Assembly (NCBI GenBank): GCA_022702705.1
Contig: CM040421.1
Coordinates: 74,642,121-74,706,120, forward strand
Origin: Papilionanthe hookeriana x Papilionanthe teres
Taxonomy: Eukaryota > Streptophyta > Magnoliopsida > Asparagales > Orchidaceae
DNA: 64,000 nucleotides
Reading direction: 5' to 3'
Both the position numbers and the translations under genes were made by a program. Positions 1-10,810 of this stretch are shown in pieces. Under the pieces are notes generated by a model. The model worked only from the letters and a program-made list of their open reading frames with translations. It was not told where the DNA came from and did no database searches. The first letter of the stretch is position 1; each line of letters opens with the position of its first letter.

Positions 1-690
1 GGGTAGTAAATTGTTGAATATCGCCGGTCGATTCCGTGTCTCCGACAAAATTGTTGATTTGCGTGCTTCGAATGCCGACCCATTATACGAGATGATCTGC
101 GCGGTACTCCGAAACGGTAGACAACTTGGTTCTTGAAAAGCTGTAGCACGTGGTGTGCTTTCACTTCTCCGAGTAGAGCGCCTCTCGCCCACTTGGAAAA
201 GTAATCGTAGCCGCAAGAATAAAGCGATGTCCTTTTGAAGATGGTGGTTCTATTGGACCCACTATATCTATGCCCCAACATTCAAATGGCCACGACACAA
301 TTGTCGGATGTAGCACATTTGGAGGTTGATGTAGAACCATTCCGTGCACTTGGCATTGGTGACAGCTCTTAGCGATTTTCATGCGATCGGTCATCATCGA
401 GGGCCGGTAGTACCTCTAGTCTTTTAATTTTCATTTTCATCTTCGGACCCGGCGGTGAGCGCCACGGAGTCCGAATGCACCTCTTTAACAATTTCACGAG
501 CCTCGGACCCGCTTAAGCACCTTAGCCACATTTGATCGAAAGACCTTACGTATAACGTGTTATTTATTAATGCGTAGGACCGAGTTCCTTTCTTGATCGA
601 TGGGCTAACGACTATCGTCCGGTAGTTTTCCTGTTTGCGGGTAGTCTATTAATGGTTGTCGCCAATCTTCTGTGTTTTCTGTCACTGTTG
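1..690 (-). pseudogene. Integrase of element T, broken, 3' part outside window
   Basis: Integrase inserts the cDNA into the genome. The zinc-binding N-terminal part decays around 400-690, where the HHCC region survives only in pieces across frames. The best segment is 161-397: a CHQCQVHG zinc-finger tail, then WGIDIVGPI, the first catalytic Asp of the DDE core, followed by SSKGHRF. Further down (about 60-120) VVYRFGVP is followed by a frame change and IISYNGSAFE. The family has DNG at this point, so the second catalytic Asp appears replaced by Tyr. The window ends before the catalytic Glu. Stops and frameshifts in addition to the active-site change make this inactive. Confidence 0.8.
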
Positions 691-694
691 CAAC

Positions 695-1290
695 TCATTC
701 TTCTTCTTTTTCTGATTTGCGTATTGTGTCTATGTCGAGCTGTGATAGGACCTGACGTCTGTGAACTGACACTTCAACTGATTCATCTTGCAAGCAGGCA
801 AATTCTTTTGCGAGGCGGGCTAATGCATCTGCTAAAGAGTTTTCTTTTTTGGGAATTTTGTAAACCGTCACATTCGGAATTTGTTCCAACAATTTCATGG
901 CATACTGGAAGTATTGCTCGAGTCTTGGCTTTAAAATTCTGTACTGTCCGGCGATCTGTTGAATGATTAACTGCGAATCCCCGTAGATGTTGATGTTTGT
1001 TATCCCCATTTGAATAGTTAATTCTAGTCCTGTTATGAGGGCTTCGTATTACGCTTCGTTGTTTGTACACGACTACGTTAAGTGGTAGAAGTATCTTAAC
1101 ATCCCCGCTCCGGTGTTATAAAGATTAGTCTGATTCCTGCCTTACCGGGCACTATCACTTGCGATTCTTTGTCTTTGTGTGCTGAAGATGCTCCATCGAA
1201 ATATAATTCCCAACGTCGATCATCAGGGTCTTCTAAGCCCATTATTTGTTCATCTAGCAAGTCGTCATTGAGAGGAGATTCTGCTGGCAA
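695..1290 (-). pseudogene. Second (archaeal-type) RNase H domain of element T
   Basis: This domain follows the ordinary RNase H and precedes integrase, the position of the extra archaeal-like RNase H of Tat-lineage elements. Visible motifs are LYFDGASS (first Asp) near 1195-1215, NNEA (acidic Glu) near 1055-1065, YGDSQLIIQQI (third acidic position) near 950-985, and NSLADALARLA near 800-840. These are the four acidic blocks expected of this fold. The frame is broken: a TAA replaces a family Glu codon at 1049-1051, and a frame change separates the first block from the rest. It would have removed RNA from RNA/DNA hybrids, or supported polyprotein function, in a live copy. Confidence 0.78.
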
Positions 1291-1707
1291 AGGGTGTCTT
1301 TGCGAGGAAGTCTGCTAGGACTTGTCCATTTACGGCACGAAGAGGCACAAAAGTTATATCGAATTGCAATAATATCATTGACCACCGGCAAGTCCGCCGA
1401 AAGCGTCGGACGGGTCATCAAGTATTGCAATGGATTAAATTTCGAGATCGAGTTGACCTTATGAGAAAGCATGTAGTGCCTAAGCTTTTGAGCGAGCAAA
1501 GATCGGGGCCAAACAATGCTTTTCAATTGGAGGATACTTTATTTCCGTTGGAAGTAAACGAAGGCTTAGGTAGTAAAGAGCATTTTCTTTACCCTCATCA
1601 TTGACCTAGGCTAACAGGGCTCCGAGAGAGTCGTCTAAAGCCGCGGTATAGAGTATCAACGATCTACCTGAGACTGGAGCTGCTAAGAAAGGAGGTGTCA
1701 TTAAATA
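1254..1707 (-). pseudogene. RNase H domain (gypsy type) of element T, broken
   Basis: This is the conventional RNase H joined to the RT. Reading across frames on the minus strand gives SLGALLAQ-type sequence near 1600-1640, YYLS near 1570, then KLRHYMLSHKV followed by PLQYLMTRPTLS near 1400-1490. All are familiar blocks of the Ty3/gypsy RT-RNase H region. The frame changes at least twice, near 1400 and near 1500. The reading then runs into the spacer before the second RNase H near 1290. Confidence 0.7.
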
Positions 1708-2480
1708 TTATTTAATGTCCTCGAAGGCCCTCTGACATTTCTCTTCCAAAATAAATTTGGCGTCCTTTTTAACTAATGCCGAGAAAGGCTGACACCTACC
1801 TGACAAGTTCGAGATAAAGCGTCGAAGATATGCCAACTTCCCTTGAAAAGATTGTAGTTGTTTTAAGGTTCTAGGAGGTGGCATTTCTAAGATAGCTTTA
1901 ATCTTTTCCGGGTCGATTTCAATTTTACGATGTCGGACAACGAATCCTAAGAATTTCCCGGAGGTGACGCCGAAGGCACATTTTAAGGGATTCATCTTAA
2001 GGTTAAATTGTCTTAATCGTTCGAAAACAATTCTCAAATCATACAGGTGGTTTTCCTTTACTTTGCTTTTGATGACCACATCATCTACGTAGCATTCGAC
2101 TTGATTGTGGATGAGATCATCAAAAATTCTTGTCATCGCTCTCTGATAGGTTGCTCCTGCGTTCTTCGGTCCGAATGACATCACCGTGTAGCAATATACT
2201 CCGATCGGCGTTACGAATGCTTGTAAGTTTTTCATCTTCGGAGCCATTTTTATCTGGTTGTATCCCGAAGATCCATCCATGAATGAGAATATTTCATGTG
2301 TTGAAGCAATGTCGATCATTAATTCGGGATCGGTAGAGGGAATTCATCTTTTGGACATGCCTTATTTAAATCTACGAAATCCACACAAATTTTGATCCGA
2401 CCATTCTTCTTCTCGATCGGTACTACATTGGCTAACCAAGTCGGGTATTGCTCTTCACGGACAAATTTAGCGTCTATTAG
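1708..2480 (-). pseudogene. Reverse transcriptase of element T
   Basis: The RT copies element RNA into cDNA. The longest intact stretch (2319-1708, 203 codons) contains SFMDGSSGYNQI (first catalytic Asp), FGPKNAGATYQRAM, and YVDDVVIKSK (catalytic Asp pair intact), followed by the thumb region with KFLGFVV and QLQSFQGKLAYLRRFI. The N-terminal fingers continue upstream at about 2335-2480 as NVVPIEKKNGRIKICVDF and NKACPKDEFPLP. They are in another frame, and a one-base shift near 2335 separates the two parts. Apart from that shift this is the best preserved domain of the element. Confidence 0.9.
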
Positions 2481-3300
2481 CTTTTTAACCTCGGCTATGA
2501 CTTGCTTGTTCGATTTCTAGACGCATTCTTCCGGAACCTTGTCGGTCGGAACGAAGTAGGATCCACTCCTAGCTTATGGATTGCGACCTCGGAGGTAATA
2601 CTGGCATCTCATCGTAGCTCCAAGCAAAACGATCTTTAAATTCCATTAATAACTTGATTATTTCTTCGGAGTCTTCTTTATTGAGTAAGGAGCTAACAAA
2701 GGTAGGTCTAGGCTCTTCGCTAGTACCTAAGTTAACTTCCGTTAACTCATCTATTGTAGATTTGATCTCTTCTTCGAACTCTGGTGGAGCGTTTCCAATT
2801 TGTAAAGCTTCAAGTTTTTATGTAGCTTCCATGCAGTCTTCATTAGACTTGCAAGTGACAACCATGCAAAATTCAGTATCGTCAACTGATCCTACTGTGC
2901 CGAATCCGAGACCATGCTTTGAATTGGGCGGACGACCGGAGTTATTCCATAAATTTTCAAAATGTTGTGATTAACCTTTTGTCCATTGTCGAGGTAAGAA
3001 ACCGCGCTGAATTAAATTTTGAACTCAGGGGGAGTACCACTCAAAAGGTAATTCCATTAATTCTGATGAAGTAGCATCTTCAAATTGTACATTATTTTCA
3101 GTTTTGGAGGAAGGAGCACCACGGTAGAATTTGATGGGCTTTGTACCGCCGCTACGTACCTCTTTGACCACCATACCCTCGATCTTATTAGAATGGATCG
3201 GGGTCAGCGTCATAGTATGTACATAGTGGTTAATCTTCTCGTACATTGATTTATATTCCTCGTTCTTTTCATCTTCGAGAGAGATCCTGAATTGCGGTTT
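2481..3300 (-). pseudogene. Pol linker between protease and RT of element T, degraded
   Basis: This stretch lies between the protease-distal spacer and the RT fingers. A 73-codon open frame at 3246-3025 ends in a Pro/Glu/Trp-rich tail and has no motif I recognise. The rest (2481-3020) is closed in all minus frames. In Tat elements this is a poorly conserved linker, which fits. The plus-strand frames here are shadows. Confidence 0.45.
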
Positions 3301-3308
3301 CTTCCGAC

Positions 3309-4122
3309 TTATTGTCGCTGCTTCTTGCTTAATTTCTTTTTCTTCTTCAGAACTATCTTTCCAATCAACATTGATGGCTGGTTTCCTCTGTCAAACTGTC
3401 CTAATGTCTCTGCCACGACCTCGTCCCCGGCCTCGACCTCGGATGCGAGTTGTGGAGAAACCTTCACCATCTTGCTCGTAAGGGAGTGGTGAGTGATCTG
3501 TTGGACTAGGACTTCGGGTTCTTCGTCGTCCCGAACTTCCTTTGCTTCATTCGTTATGGTATCTCCGGAGAAGATTGTTTTCTTCGGAGGTGCATAATAA
3601 GTCGCATCTTCATGGATTCCAATTTCATGTACGGAGAATGGTTGTAAGTCACTTTTGATGCACTCGTTCCCCTTCATCGTAGTATTTAATGCACCGATGT
3701 AGAGATGATGGTACCATCCGGTTTTCATGTATCCATGGTCGGCCCGAGTAGAGCGTTGAATGACGTTTCGAATCAATTATGTGAAATTTCGCGGTTGTCT
3801 TTGCTAAGTCACCGGTCTTCGTTAGCAGTGTTATTGATCCGAGGGCTCTTTCTCCTTTCTGGTTTAATCCTCTTAATAACATTTTGTCTGCTTCGAGCTC
3901 GCGAGCATCAATTTCCAAGTATGCTAGCGTTCGAAGGTTCATTATATTGATTGATGCTCCTGGATCCACCAATATTCTGGAGAGTGTAAACTTCCCAATT
4001 GTAACTGAAATGTACAACGGTCGGTTGTGGTCTGCTGTCCCAAGTAGTAGGTCATTGTTCGTGAAAGTAACACCTCGCTGTTCCTTTAACGAGCAAACCT
4101 CATCTAAGGAATCTCCGGTCAT
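3309..4122 (-). pseudogene. Aspartic protease and downstream spacer of element T
   Basis: This is a retropepsin-like protease that would cut the Gag-Pol polyprotein. The open frame 4122-3649 contains ILVDPGASINIM, the Tat-type active-site block with DPGAS in place of D-T/S-G-A, then LLGTADHN before it and YSGRPWIHE followed by VPSSLHRCIKYY after it. The family usually has LGRPW, so the Leu just before Gly is changed to Ser. The spacer continues in a second frame (3776-3309), so there is a frameshift between about 3650 and 3776. The C-terminal end is Lys-rich. Confidence 0.85.
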
Positions 4123-4238
4123 TTGAGCTAAGCAAATTTATGGATCAAGTAAGGCCTTGATCAGAGCTTCTCTCATCTCCTTTGATAAGATGAGAGCGTC
4201 GTAGATGCTTAGTTTGGTCGGTAGTTTCCTAAGATGGG

Positions 4239-5316
4239 CTAGCACGTTGTAGTCCACTTTATTTTCATGTGTCTCGTTTTCTTCCCGAATGGGTATTTCT
4301 TCGACGGGGTTGGTTCTTCCCGAACAACCACACGCTTTCCTTTGTCCTTTGGACCCATTCTCGGAGGTAGAACTCTTCCACTTCTTAAGTTGACTTCTGT
4401 AATTTCTTCTGAATCTAGTATTAGGTTTGCTGATGTCTCCTTCTGAATTGGAATGACATGTTCTTCTGGATTAGCTTCAGAGTCTGAAGGCTCTAACTCT
4501 ATTGTGACTGGAGCTCCTCGAAACTCGCAAATAGATTCGTTGCTTGTTGAACTCTCGTAGCCTCCTTGGTGGATGTCTTCTTTGTCATTGTGATCGTCGT
4601 GATTGTGTATGATTTGAGAATTGTCATTTGTATCGGAATCGACGTCCGGATTAGGTTGATTGTCGCTAGTTACGTAATCGTTAGAAACGATCAAAACGTA
4701 GCCAACGCCATAACCCTCATCATTATAAGATCCCACCGGAGTGAGTAAATAATCATACGAGTCGGTGGTTCGAGGGATTTCTCCCCCGAATCGAAACAAC
4801 TATCCTAGGATAAGCGGCCCCTAGTCTAGCCTTAAGAGCCTCAGTCTTTTCTTCTTCATCAATTTTCTTCTTTTCTTCAATTGTCTCTTGTTGAGGTGGT
4901 TCTTCTATCGCAAGTGATAGTGCCGACTCGATAGGTTTCGAACTCTGAATTGAAGCTCGCACCGAAGTGGTTTGGATGCGATCCAAAATCTTCTTCGAAG
5001 ACTTTGTCCAAGCGGTAGTCCATCCATCATCAGTCGCATAGGAATCTATCGGAACAATGAAATCCGTCGAGATAACATTGACGGTACCTCCTTTCTGGGG
5101 TTCCTTCATGTATTCCTTCGGGATTGTTATGTTCCCTTTTCGAAGATTGTCGTTGAGCCAACTTTTGAAGGTAATACAATCTTCTATCTTGTGTCCAAGC
5201 ATCCGGTGGTAAGGGCAAAAGTTGGGATCACCTTTCTTGTCGATGTCTTCTGGTCTCCGAGGCTCCGGCAGTGGAAATCTGGAGTCTTCATCGGATCGCG
5301 GAACATTTTCGACCAT
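4239..5316 (-). pseudogene. Gag C-terminal / nucleocapsid region of element T
   Basis: Two overlapping minus-strand frames (5316-4753 and 4799-4239) link the Gag capsid to the protease. The first carries FCPYHRMLGHKIEDC, a Cys-x2-His-x4-His-x4-Cys arrangement typical of Tat-type Gag and standing in for a CCHC zinc knuckle, and then a Lys/Glu-rich stretch. The second is acidic and Asp/Asn-rich and contains an EVNLRSGRVLPP block. That block recurs in front of plant gypsy proteases. A frameshift at about 4753-4799 separates them. The role would be RNA packaging. Confidence 0.75.
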
Positions 5317-6712
5317 CGCCTCATTCTTGAACGGATACTCCCGCTCGAAGCTCCCTTAACGTACGTTGTGGACGAGGCGGTTGTTCATACTATTGAGATG
5401 ACCGATAGCCTGGGTCGGGGTTGCTCGTTAATCCGTTGAGGTTGCTTGTGGCCGTTCGACGGTATTTGTATCGATTGCTTGCCCTTATCGACTCGTTGCG
5501 ATGATCCCGGACTTCTTTTCAAAAGTTTTCACGGGCTTCGTTTGTCTGTTTTGTCGATGAAACTTAATTGCTTCGCCTCCTCTTGCAAGCTTCCGGCCTT
5601 GCTTAACAACTTCTCAAAAGTCTTAATAGTAAATCCCTTGAGGAGAAGTGCTATCGGGCCATGAATGTTCTTAAGTAAAATGCCAACTGCATGCTGTTCT
5701 TGTAGCTGTAGCTCACACTTCATACTTAGATTCCTCCATCGAAGTATGTAATCCACCAAAGTTTCATTCGGGTTCTGCTTCTCTACCACTAAATCACCTC
5801 TAGTGATGTGGTGCTGAGCTCCGGCAAATCGCTTGATGAAGAGGTTCTCTAATTCTGAAAATGTCTTCACCGAGCCGTTTGATAATTCCGCATACCAATC
5901 AAAGGCGATCCCTGATAGGCTGCTGACAAATTGTCTAAAGAGTAGGGCATCACTTCCGCCGGCATTGCAACAACTGGCACGAAAATGTGCAACATAGTGC
6001 CGAGGGTTTCTGGTTCCATCAAAGGCTTTGCACAGAGGTGGTACAAAGCCTTTCGGATATTGGACAGCGTCGAATTCTTCGGGGTAAGGTCTACCCGTCC
6101 GAATGGATGTCCCTCTCTTTGATTGTGCCAAGGCTTCTCGCACCTGCTGTTCCACCATACTCTTGATATTCTTTTCTAGAATCATATTCTGGGTAGAATC
6201 TTTCTTTGGCTGATCGTCTCCGTTAACGGATGTAATCTCTTTTCCTCCGTCTGTAATATGAATAACTTCTGGAGGCGTTTCTCTTGGGGGTTGAACTTGA
6301 CTCTGAAGAGTGGCTAGGGCTGCAGCCATCTCTTCCATTCTTTTTGCCAATTGAGAGATTGTATCGTCTTTTTCTCGAATTTGTGCTCTTAATGCTTACG
6401 GTTCATCTCTTTCCGCAGCTGCCGGAGCACCTTGTGAAGCTGACGATGCTCGTGTCTTAACCATGTTGATTTCCACATATTCGTCATCCATGAACTCCGG
6501 CGAGTCAACTTCATCTCCAAACTTTTCTTCTCTTTCTCTTGCTAATCGTTGAATGTCGGTTCTTAGCTTTTCCAAGCGTCTTCCAATGGTCTTTTTCGTG
6601 CGGTTTCGCAGTTATCATGCGATGGCTGTCGGGTTTCCTTTTTGAGAGTCCCCTTCATTGCGGTAGCGCTTTCTTCGGACTCAAGTCTCCTGATGAGACT
6701 TTCCTTCTCAGG
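5317..6712 (-). pseudogene. Gag capsid region of element T
   Basis: The 273-codon frame 6350-5529 contains the plant retrotransposon Gag domain: FVPPLCKAFDGTRNPRHYV, then FDWYAELSNGSVKTFSELENLFIKRFAG in two pieces, and ETLVDYILRWRNL. These are core blocks of the retrotrans_gag family. Upstream (6712-6350) the frame continues through coiled-coil-like, charged sequence (LAKRMEEMAAALATLQSQV) with an in-frame stop near 6400. Downstream (5529-5317) the reading jumps frame into the nucleocapsid region. Gag would assemble the cytoplasmic virus-like particle. Confidence 0.88.
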
Positions 6713-7816
6713 TCACTGTTTCGGTCTTAATTGGCCGGTAGTGGGACGCCATACCATCCTTCTTGCAGCAGAAGGCCTAGGACCGGATGGTCTGTCGGCT
6801 GAATGCTGGAAGGTGGTATCCTCCCTGATCTGTAAACCTAAAATAACAACAGGTGGACTAGCCTTCATCTTCTTATTCGGCTCTTTTGTAGTGATAGCAG
6901 GTTCTACTCGTGGCCCAAGACGGGATTTGGCCGGCACCCATCCTATTCTTCTTAAGATCTCAGATACAGGGCATTTCTCTTTGTTTGCTAACTTCTCAAT
7001 CACAGTCTGTAGTCGGGCAAATGGTGTAATCCTAGCCCTTTTCTTTCTGTTGTCGCTATAGTATGCGGGTCGAGGTAATGTGGAAGCAATCCTGCGGACA
7101 TTTTCCTCGTCGGCTGCGGCGGAAAGGGGATGGAATCTACTTCCTTCCAAAAGCGGTGTATATTCAGGCAATGGTATGTATTCAGGTAGTGGTGTGTACT
7201 CAGGGATTTCTTCTAAGAAAGCGACTTCAGCAGCTCTGGCCTTCCTGGCAATCTTCCTGCCTCTGTTTCTCCTCGCGAGTCCGTGTTAGGGGTGGAACCC
7301 TTGAGCTGGACCCAATTTCAAAAACGAAGGTCTTGCACGGAAATCTGTACCCTCCACGGTAACATGCTCGTTACAAATTTGAACTTCCTTCCCCTTCGGC
7401 TTGGCGGAAGCCGGGGTAGGTGCGGAGACGACTAAACCAGTGGGGGTAGAGATAACGGTCCTTCTATGGACAACGGTACTCCTCTCAGCTGGAACCCTTT
7501 GTAGGGGAGGAAACTCTTGAGTTGACTTAAGGTTGAACTTGATCAAAGGTCTTTCAGTTTCAGATACTTTGTCTGTCAGTGCGAAAAGGGTAACGTCAGT
7601 GATCTTGACATTTGTGTTCTCGAATCCTTGTCCAAACCGGATGATCCCATTGTTGGGCAGCTCATCCTTGTAAACAGCGAAGTCTAGTCCGTTGGTGAAG
7701 GAAAAAATTAGCTTTGGGGCTTCCATTTTTGCAAGGTAGATTCTGATTGTCAGTCCCAAGTTATGCTTCTTCTCATCAGGACAAAAAGAAAGGAATCGAA
7801 AAGAGTCTGAACACAT
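6713..7816 (-). pseudogene. Extra ORF upstream of gag in element T (ORF1-like)
   Basis: Two minus-strand frames, 7816-7286 (176 codons) and 7171-6713 (152 codons), lie between the leader and gag. The first is rich in Ser/Thr/Pro near its end and has the blocks KLIFSFTNGLDF and IIRFGQGFENTNVKITDV. The second has RKKRARITPFARLQTVIEKLAN. I do not recognise a known domain. Ogre-type elements carry an ORF1 of unknown function at this place, and the position fits that. A start at the internal Met just before EAPKLIFSF (about 7725) is as plausible as the first Met. A frameshift or stop near 7172-7286 divides it. Confidence 0.55.
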
Positions 7817-8235
7817 TCTTGTTCATCTATTTATAAGAAGGAGTTATTTATTAAAAGAGTCATTCATTAGAGGGTTTGTTTATTAGGAATGGAATGTTTA
7901 AAGGTGTAGAGAAGGTAAAGAAGCCGATTCAGAGTTGGAAAGGAAAAGAAAGTCTTATGCAAGACTTCTCGACTCGAAGGACCACTCCTAAACTAACACC
8001 TATTGGGGGTCCACCCCACTTCGTAAATGAGGTAAAAGGATCTCGGAACCTCTCTGTTTAGGGGTGTCTAAACAGTGGCTCCTAAATCCGAGAGAATGTT
8101 GGCTATACTCGTTCAAGGTAGAAATGAACATAGTATTCCAACGGAAAGAAGGGTAGTTTGATCCATTAGGAACATGGATACACTACCGATTTTTTGAAAG
8201 CAGAACTATCTGATTGAAAATGGAGAGAGGAATTG
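7817..8235 (-). other. Untranslated leader of element T
   Basis: This is the stretch between PBS and first ORF in element orientation. There is no convincing coding frame on the minus strand. A 61-codon plus-strand frame (7876-8061) runs against the element and looks like a shadow. The leader would carry packaging and dimerisation signals, none of which I can point to. Confidence 0.6.
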
Positions 8236-8253
8236 TCCCCAGCGGAGTCGCCA
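8236..8253 (-). promoter_or_regulatory. Primer binding site of element T
   Basis: The minus strand reads TGGCGACTCCGCTGGGGA five bases after the LTR end. It begins with TGG, as a site pairing with the CCA end of a tRNA must. This sequence type is characteristic of Tat/Ogre elements, where tRNA-Arg is the reported primer. I did not align it to a tRNA. It fixes the orientation and the inner LTR boundary. Confidence 0.85.
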
Positions 8254-10375
8254 GAAATTGTCGGCATATTTTTAGGTTTGAGCGTTGTATTTTGAAAAGG
8301 GGTCGCCTACAGAATTTGTCGGCGAATTTTTAATTTAGTTTAAATAAATAATTTGAAAAAGTAGTACTTGATTTTTGAAAATAATTTTAAATTTGAAAAT
8401 TTTAAGATATGAAATCAAACTGATCTCACATCCCGAATAGTTTATATAAACGAGCGCCGCACCACAAACCGTATATCTATCCCGAAGAATAGACACACTG
8501 CTTGATAATGGGGATCGATTAAATAAACTAGAAAGGTTTGTGACATCTGTTTGGTCTGCGAACCAATCTTATAAGCCGACAAGTTCCCCCGCTTAATATG
8601 AAAACATTAAACACGGTTTATATTACTCGGGTTCTTAAAATTCCCTATAAGGGCAAGCCCTATAGTTAATTACATCTTAAGTGACGGGAATCACCTAAGA
8701 AAACTCTCGATGATAATCAGTAGTTCTGCTCTCAAGAACTTCAAAGTTTAAGTTTTCAAGGGATTGAGTTTTGAAATTTCAATAGGGAATGGAACAAATT
8801 TGGAACATTTTATTTTGGGAATTCAAAGGAAGAAAGGTAGGAGAAATCACAGATTCGAAGCAAACTTCGGTAATTTCCCGACTATCCTATTTGTTTGGCT
8901 TGGATTTAGGAAAGCCTAATGTTTATTTAATGTTTTGATCTTGCCAATTTTAATTAATTAGGACTTATATTTGTATGATAAAATCATATAAATAGCCTTG
9001 AAGATGCGAGGGTTTATGTCGTACCAAACGACTACCTCGGAGTCCTAAGACCGGTTAGGGCTTAATTTACATGACATGATCATGCAAATGCCTAACGAAG
9101 AGTTGAGGATTTATGTTGCACCAGACAAACTACCTCGAAGTCCTATGGCTTGGTTATTTAATTCTAAGAAAGTTTTGTTGAAGTAGACTCGAGTTTTGCT
9201 TGATGACGATGGTCGTCTTTGCCCACCATGCTCCGAGCTCCTTGTTGTTGCAAAGGTTTAGTTTTAGAAGTTATAAATCGGGAGATGAGAGAAGTGTTTT
9301 GGTTTAGAGAAGGTCTTAATTTCCAAGTGTTTTTTATGTTTTAATTAAAACAAATCTTAAAGTTGATTATAACAACACCGGTTAAGATCCCACGGTTCCA
9401 TTCTTCCGGCATCGTTATTTTTATCGGATTCACTTAGTCCAGATGAATTTGCTAAACTCAACTAAATGAGTTCCACACTTTCATTTAGACCGTGGGAAAT
9501 CCCGTTAGCAACACGTAGGTTACATCATCCGAGGTATTCCCGATCATTCAACAAGACATTTTAATTTAGTTGCGATTGTAGTTTTGTTGTTCTGTTTGTG
9601 ATTAAATTTTGAGTTGTATTATATTTTGAAATGTTGTGGCGGTGAATTTTATTTTGTAATGACTTTTAATTTAGTTTTGGTTTCAGTTTTAGGGACTACC
9701 CTAAGGGTTTTGGTTTTCATGCAACAGTTGTTTATCATGCAAGAAAGGTAAGTGCGATGCAATTAAATAAATTGTCATATGGTAAATTGCAATAAAATAA
9801 AAGCGTACCTGGAGGGTCTTCCCATCATCCCAAGCTGCACTTAAAACACAATTAGAATATTTAAGCATTTAAAGCAAGTTCCTAGGTAAAGCTAAGGGAA
9901 GGGTTATGGTTTTCTACCAAGTTCCTAATCCTATAGCTAGTCACCTCCTATGACGCCTAGGTTCTTGTATTTTGGGTTTGAGGACGATTTTCGTCATCGA
10001 AGAACAATTAAGTTCAATTGTTCTTATAAATATCCTATCATATCGAGGAAGTGCTTAAGAAAAATCTTAAACATCTTTTCAATATTTCTAGGATTATTTT
10101 AAGTCCAAGAGAATTTAATTATACAAATGAATTAATCGTCCGGGAGTTCAAGTTTTGTTATCTTGCTCATTGAACTAGGACATTTGAATATCCTATAAGT
10201 GCAGTAACACTTCACTTAACGCTTCGTTTAGGAGTTATGACGACAAAAGCTTTCGAGGGCAAATTGATGTTCAAATGGTTTATGATTTAATTTAATTTCA
10301 GTTAATGGATTTAAGTTTGGAATAGTGTTCAAGTTGTTTTAGATTTATTTTTGAATTCTTCATGTCTTAGGTGAT

Positions 10376-10810
10376 GTTATTTTTAATTCAATTTAATTTA
10401 ACTTTAATTTAATTTAATTTGATTTAATTTTAATTTTAATTTAATTTATTTAATTTAGTCTAATTTTAATTTTAACTTAATTTTATTTTTAATTTTAATT
10501 TAATTTAATTTAATTTAATTTAATTTAATTTGATATGATTTAATTTAATTTAATTTAATCTAATTTCATTTAATTTAATTTAATTTGATTTAATTTGATT
10601 TAATTTAATATGTTTTAATTTTATTTTATTTTATTTTATTTTATTTTATTTTATTTTAAATTTAATTTAATTTTATTTTTAATTTAAATTTAATATTTTA
10701 TTTTTTATGTTTTAAATATGATTTAATTTTAATTGTTAAAGTATTTATTTAATTGAAATTTTAAAAGGGTTTAATTTAAATAATTTAACTTTAATTTAAT
10801 TTAATGATTA
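10376..10810. repeat. AATTT/ATTTT pentanucleotide tract inside the T LTR
   Basis: A run of about 400 bases is dominated by period-5 units: AATTT from about 10380 to 10610, then ATTTT at 10618-10660, then imperfect AATTT again. Substitutions such as AATTTG interrupt it. T3 has no comparable tract at the equivalent place (about 42.0-42.4 kb), so the expansion is probably specific to this copy or its subfamily. Confidence 0.9.

Noticed and set aside
652..966. Plus-strand frame of 104 codons with a hydrophobic start
   Set aside because: It is the exact antisense of the second RNase H domain of element T, which has clear catalytic motifs.
3705..4126. Plus-strand frames across the T protease
   Set aside because: Shadow frames opposite the DPGAS protease.
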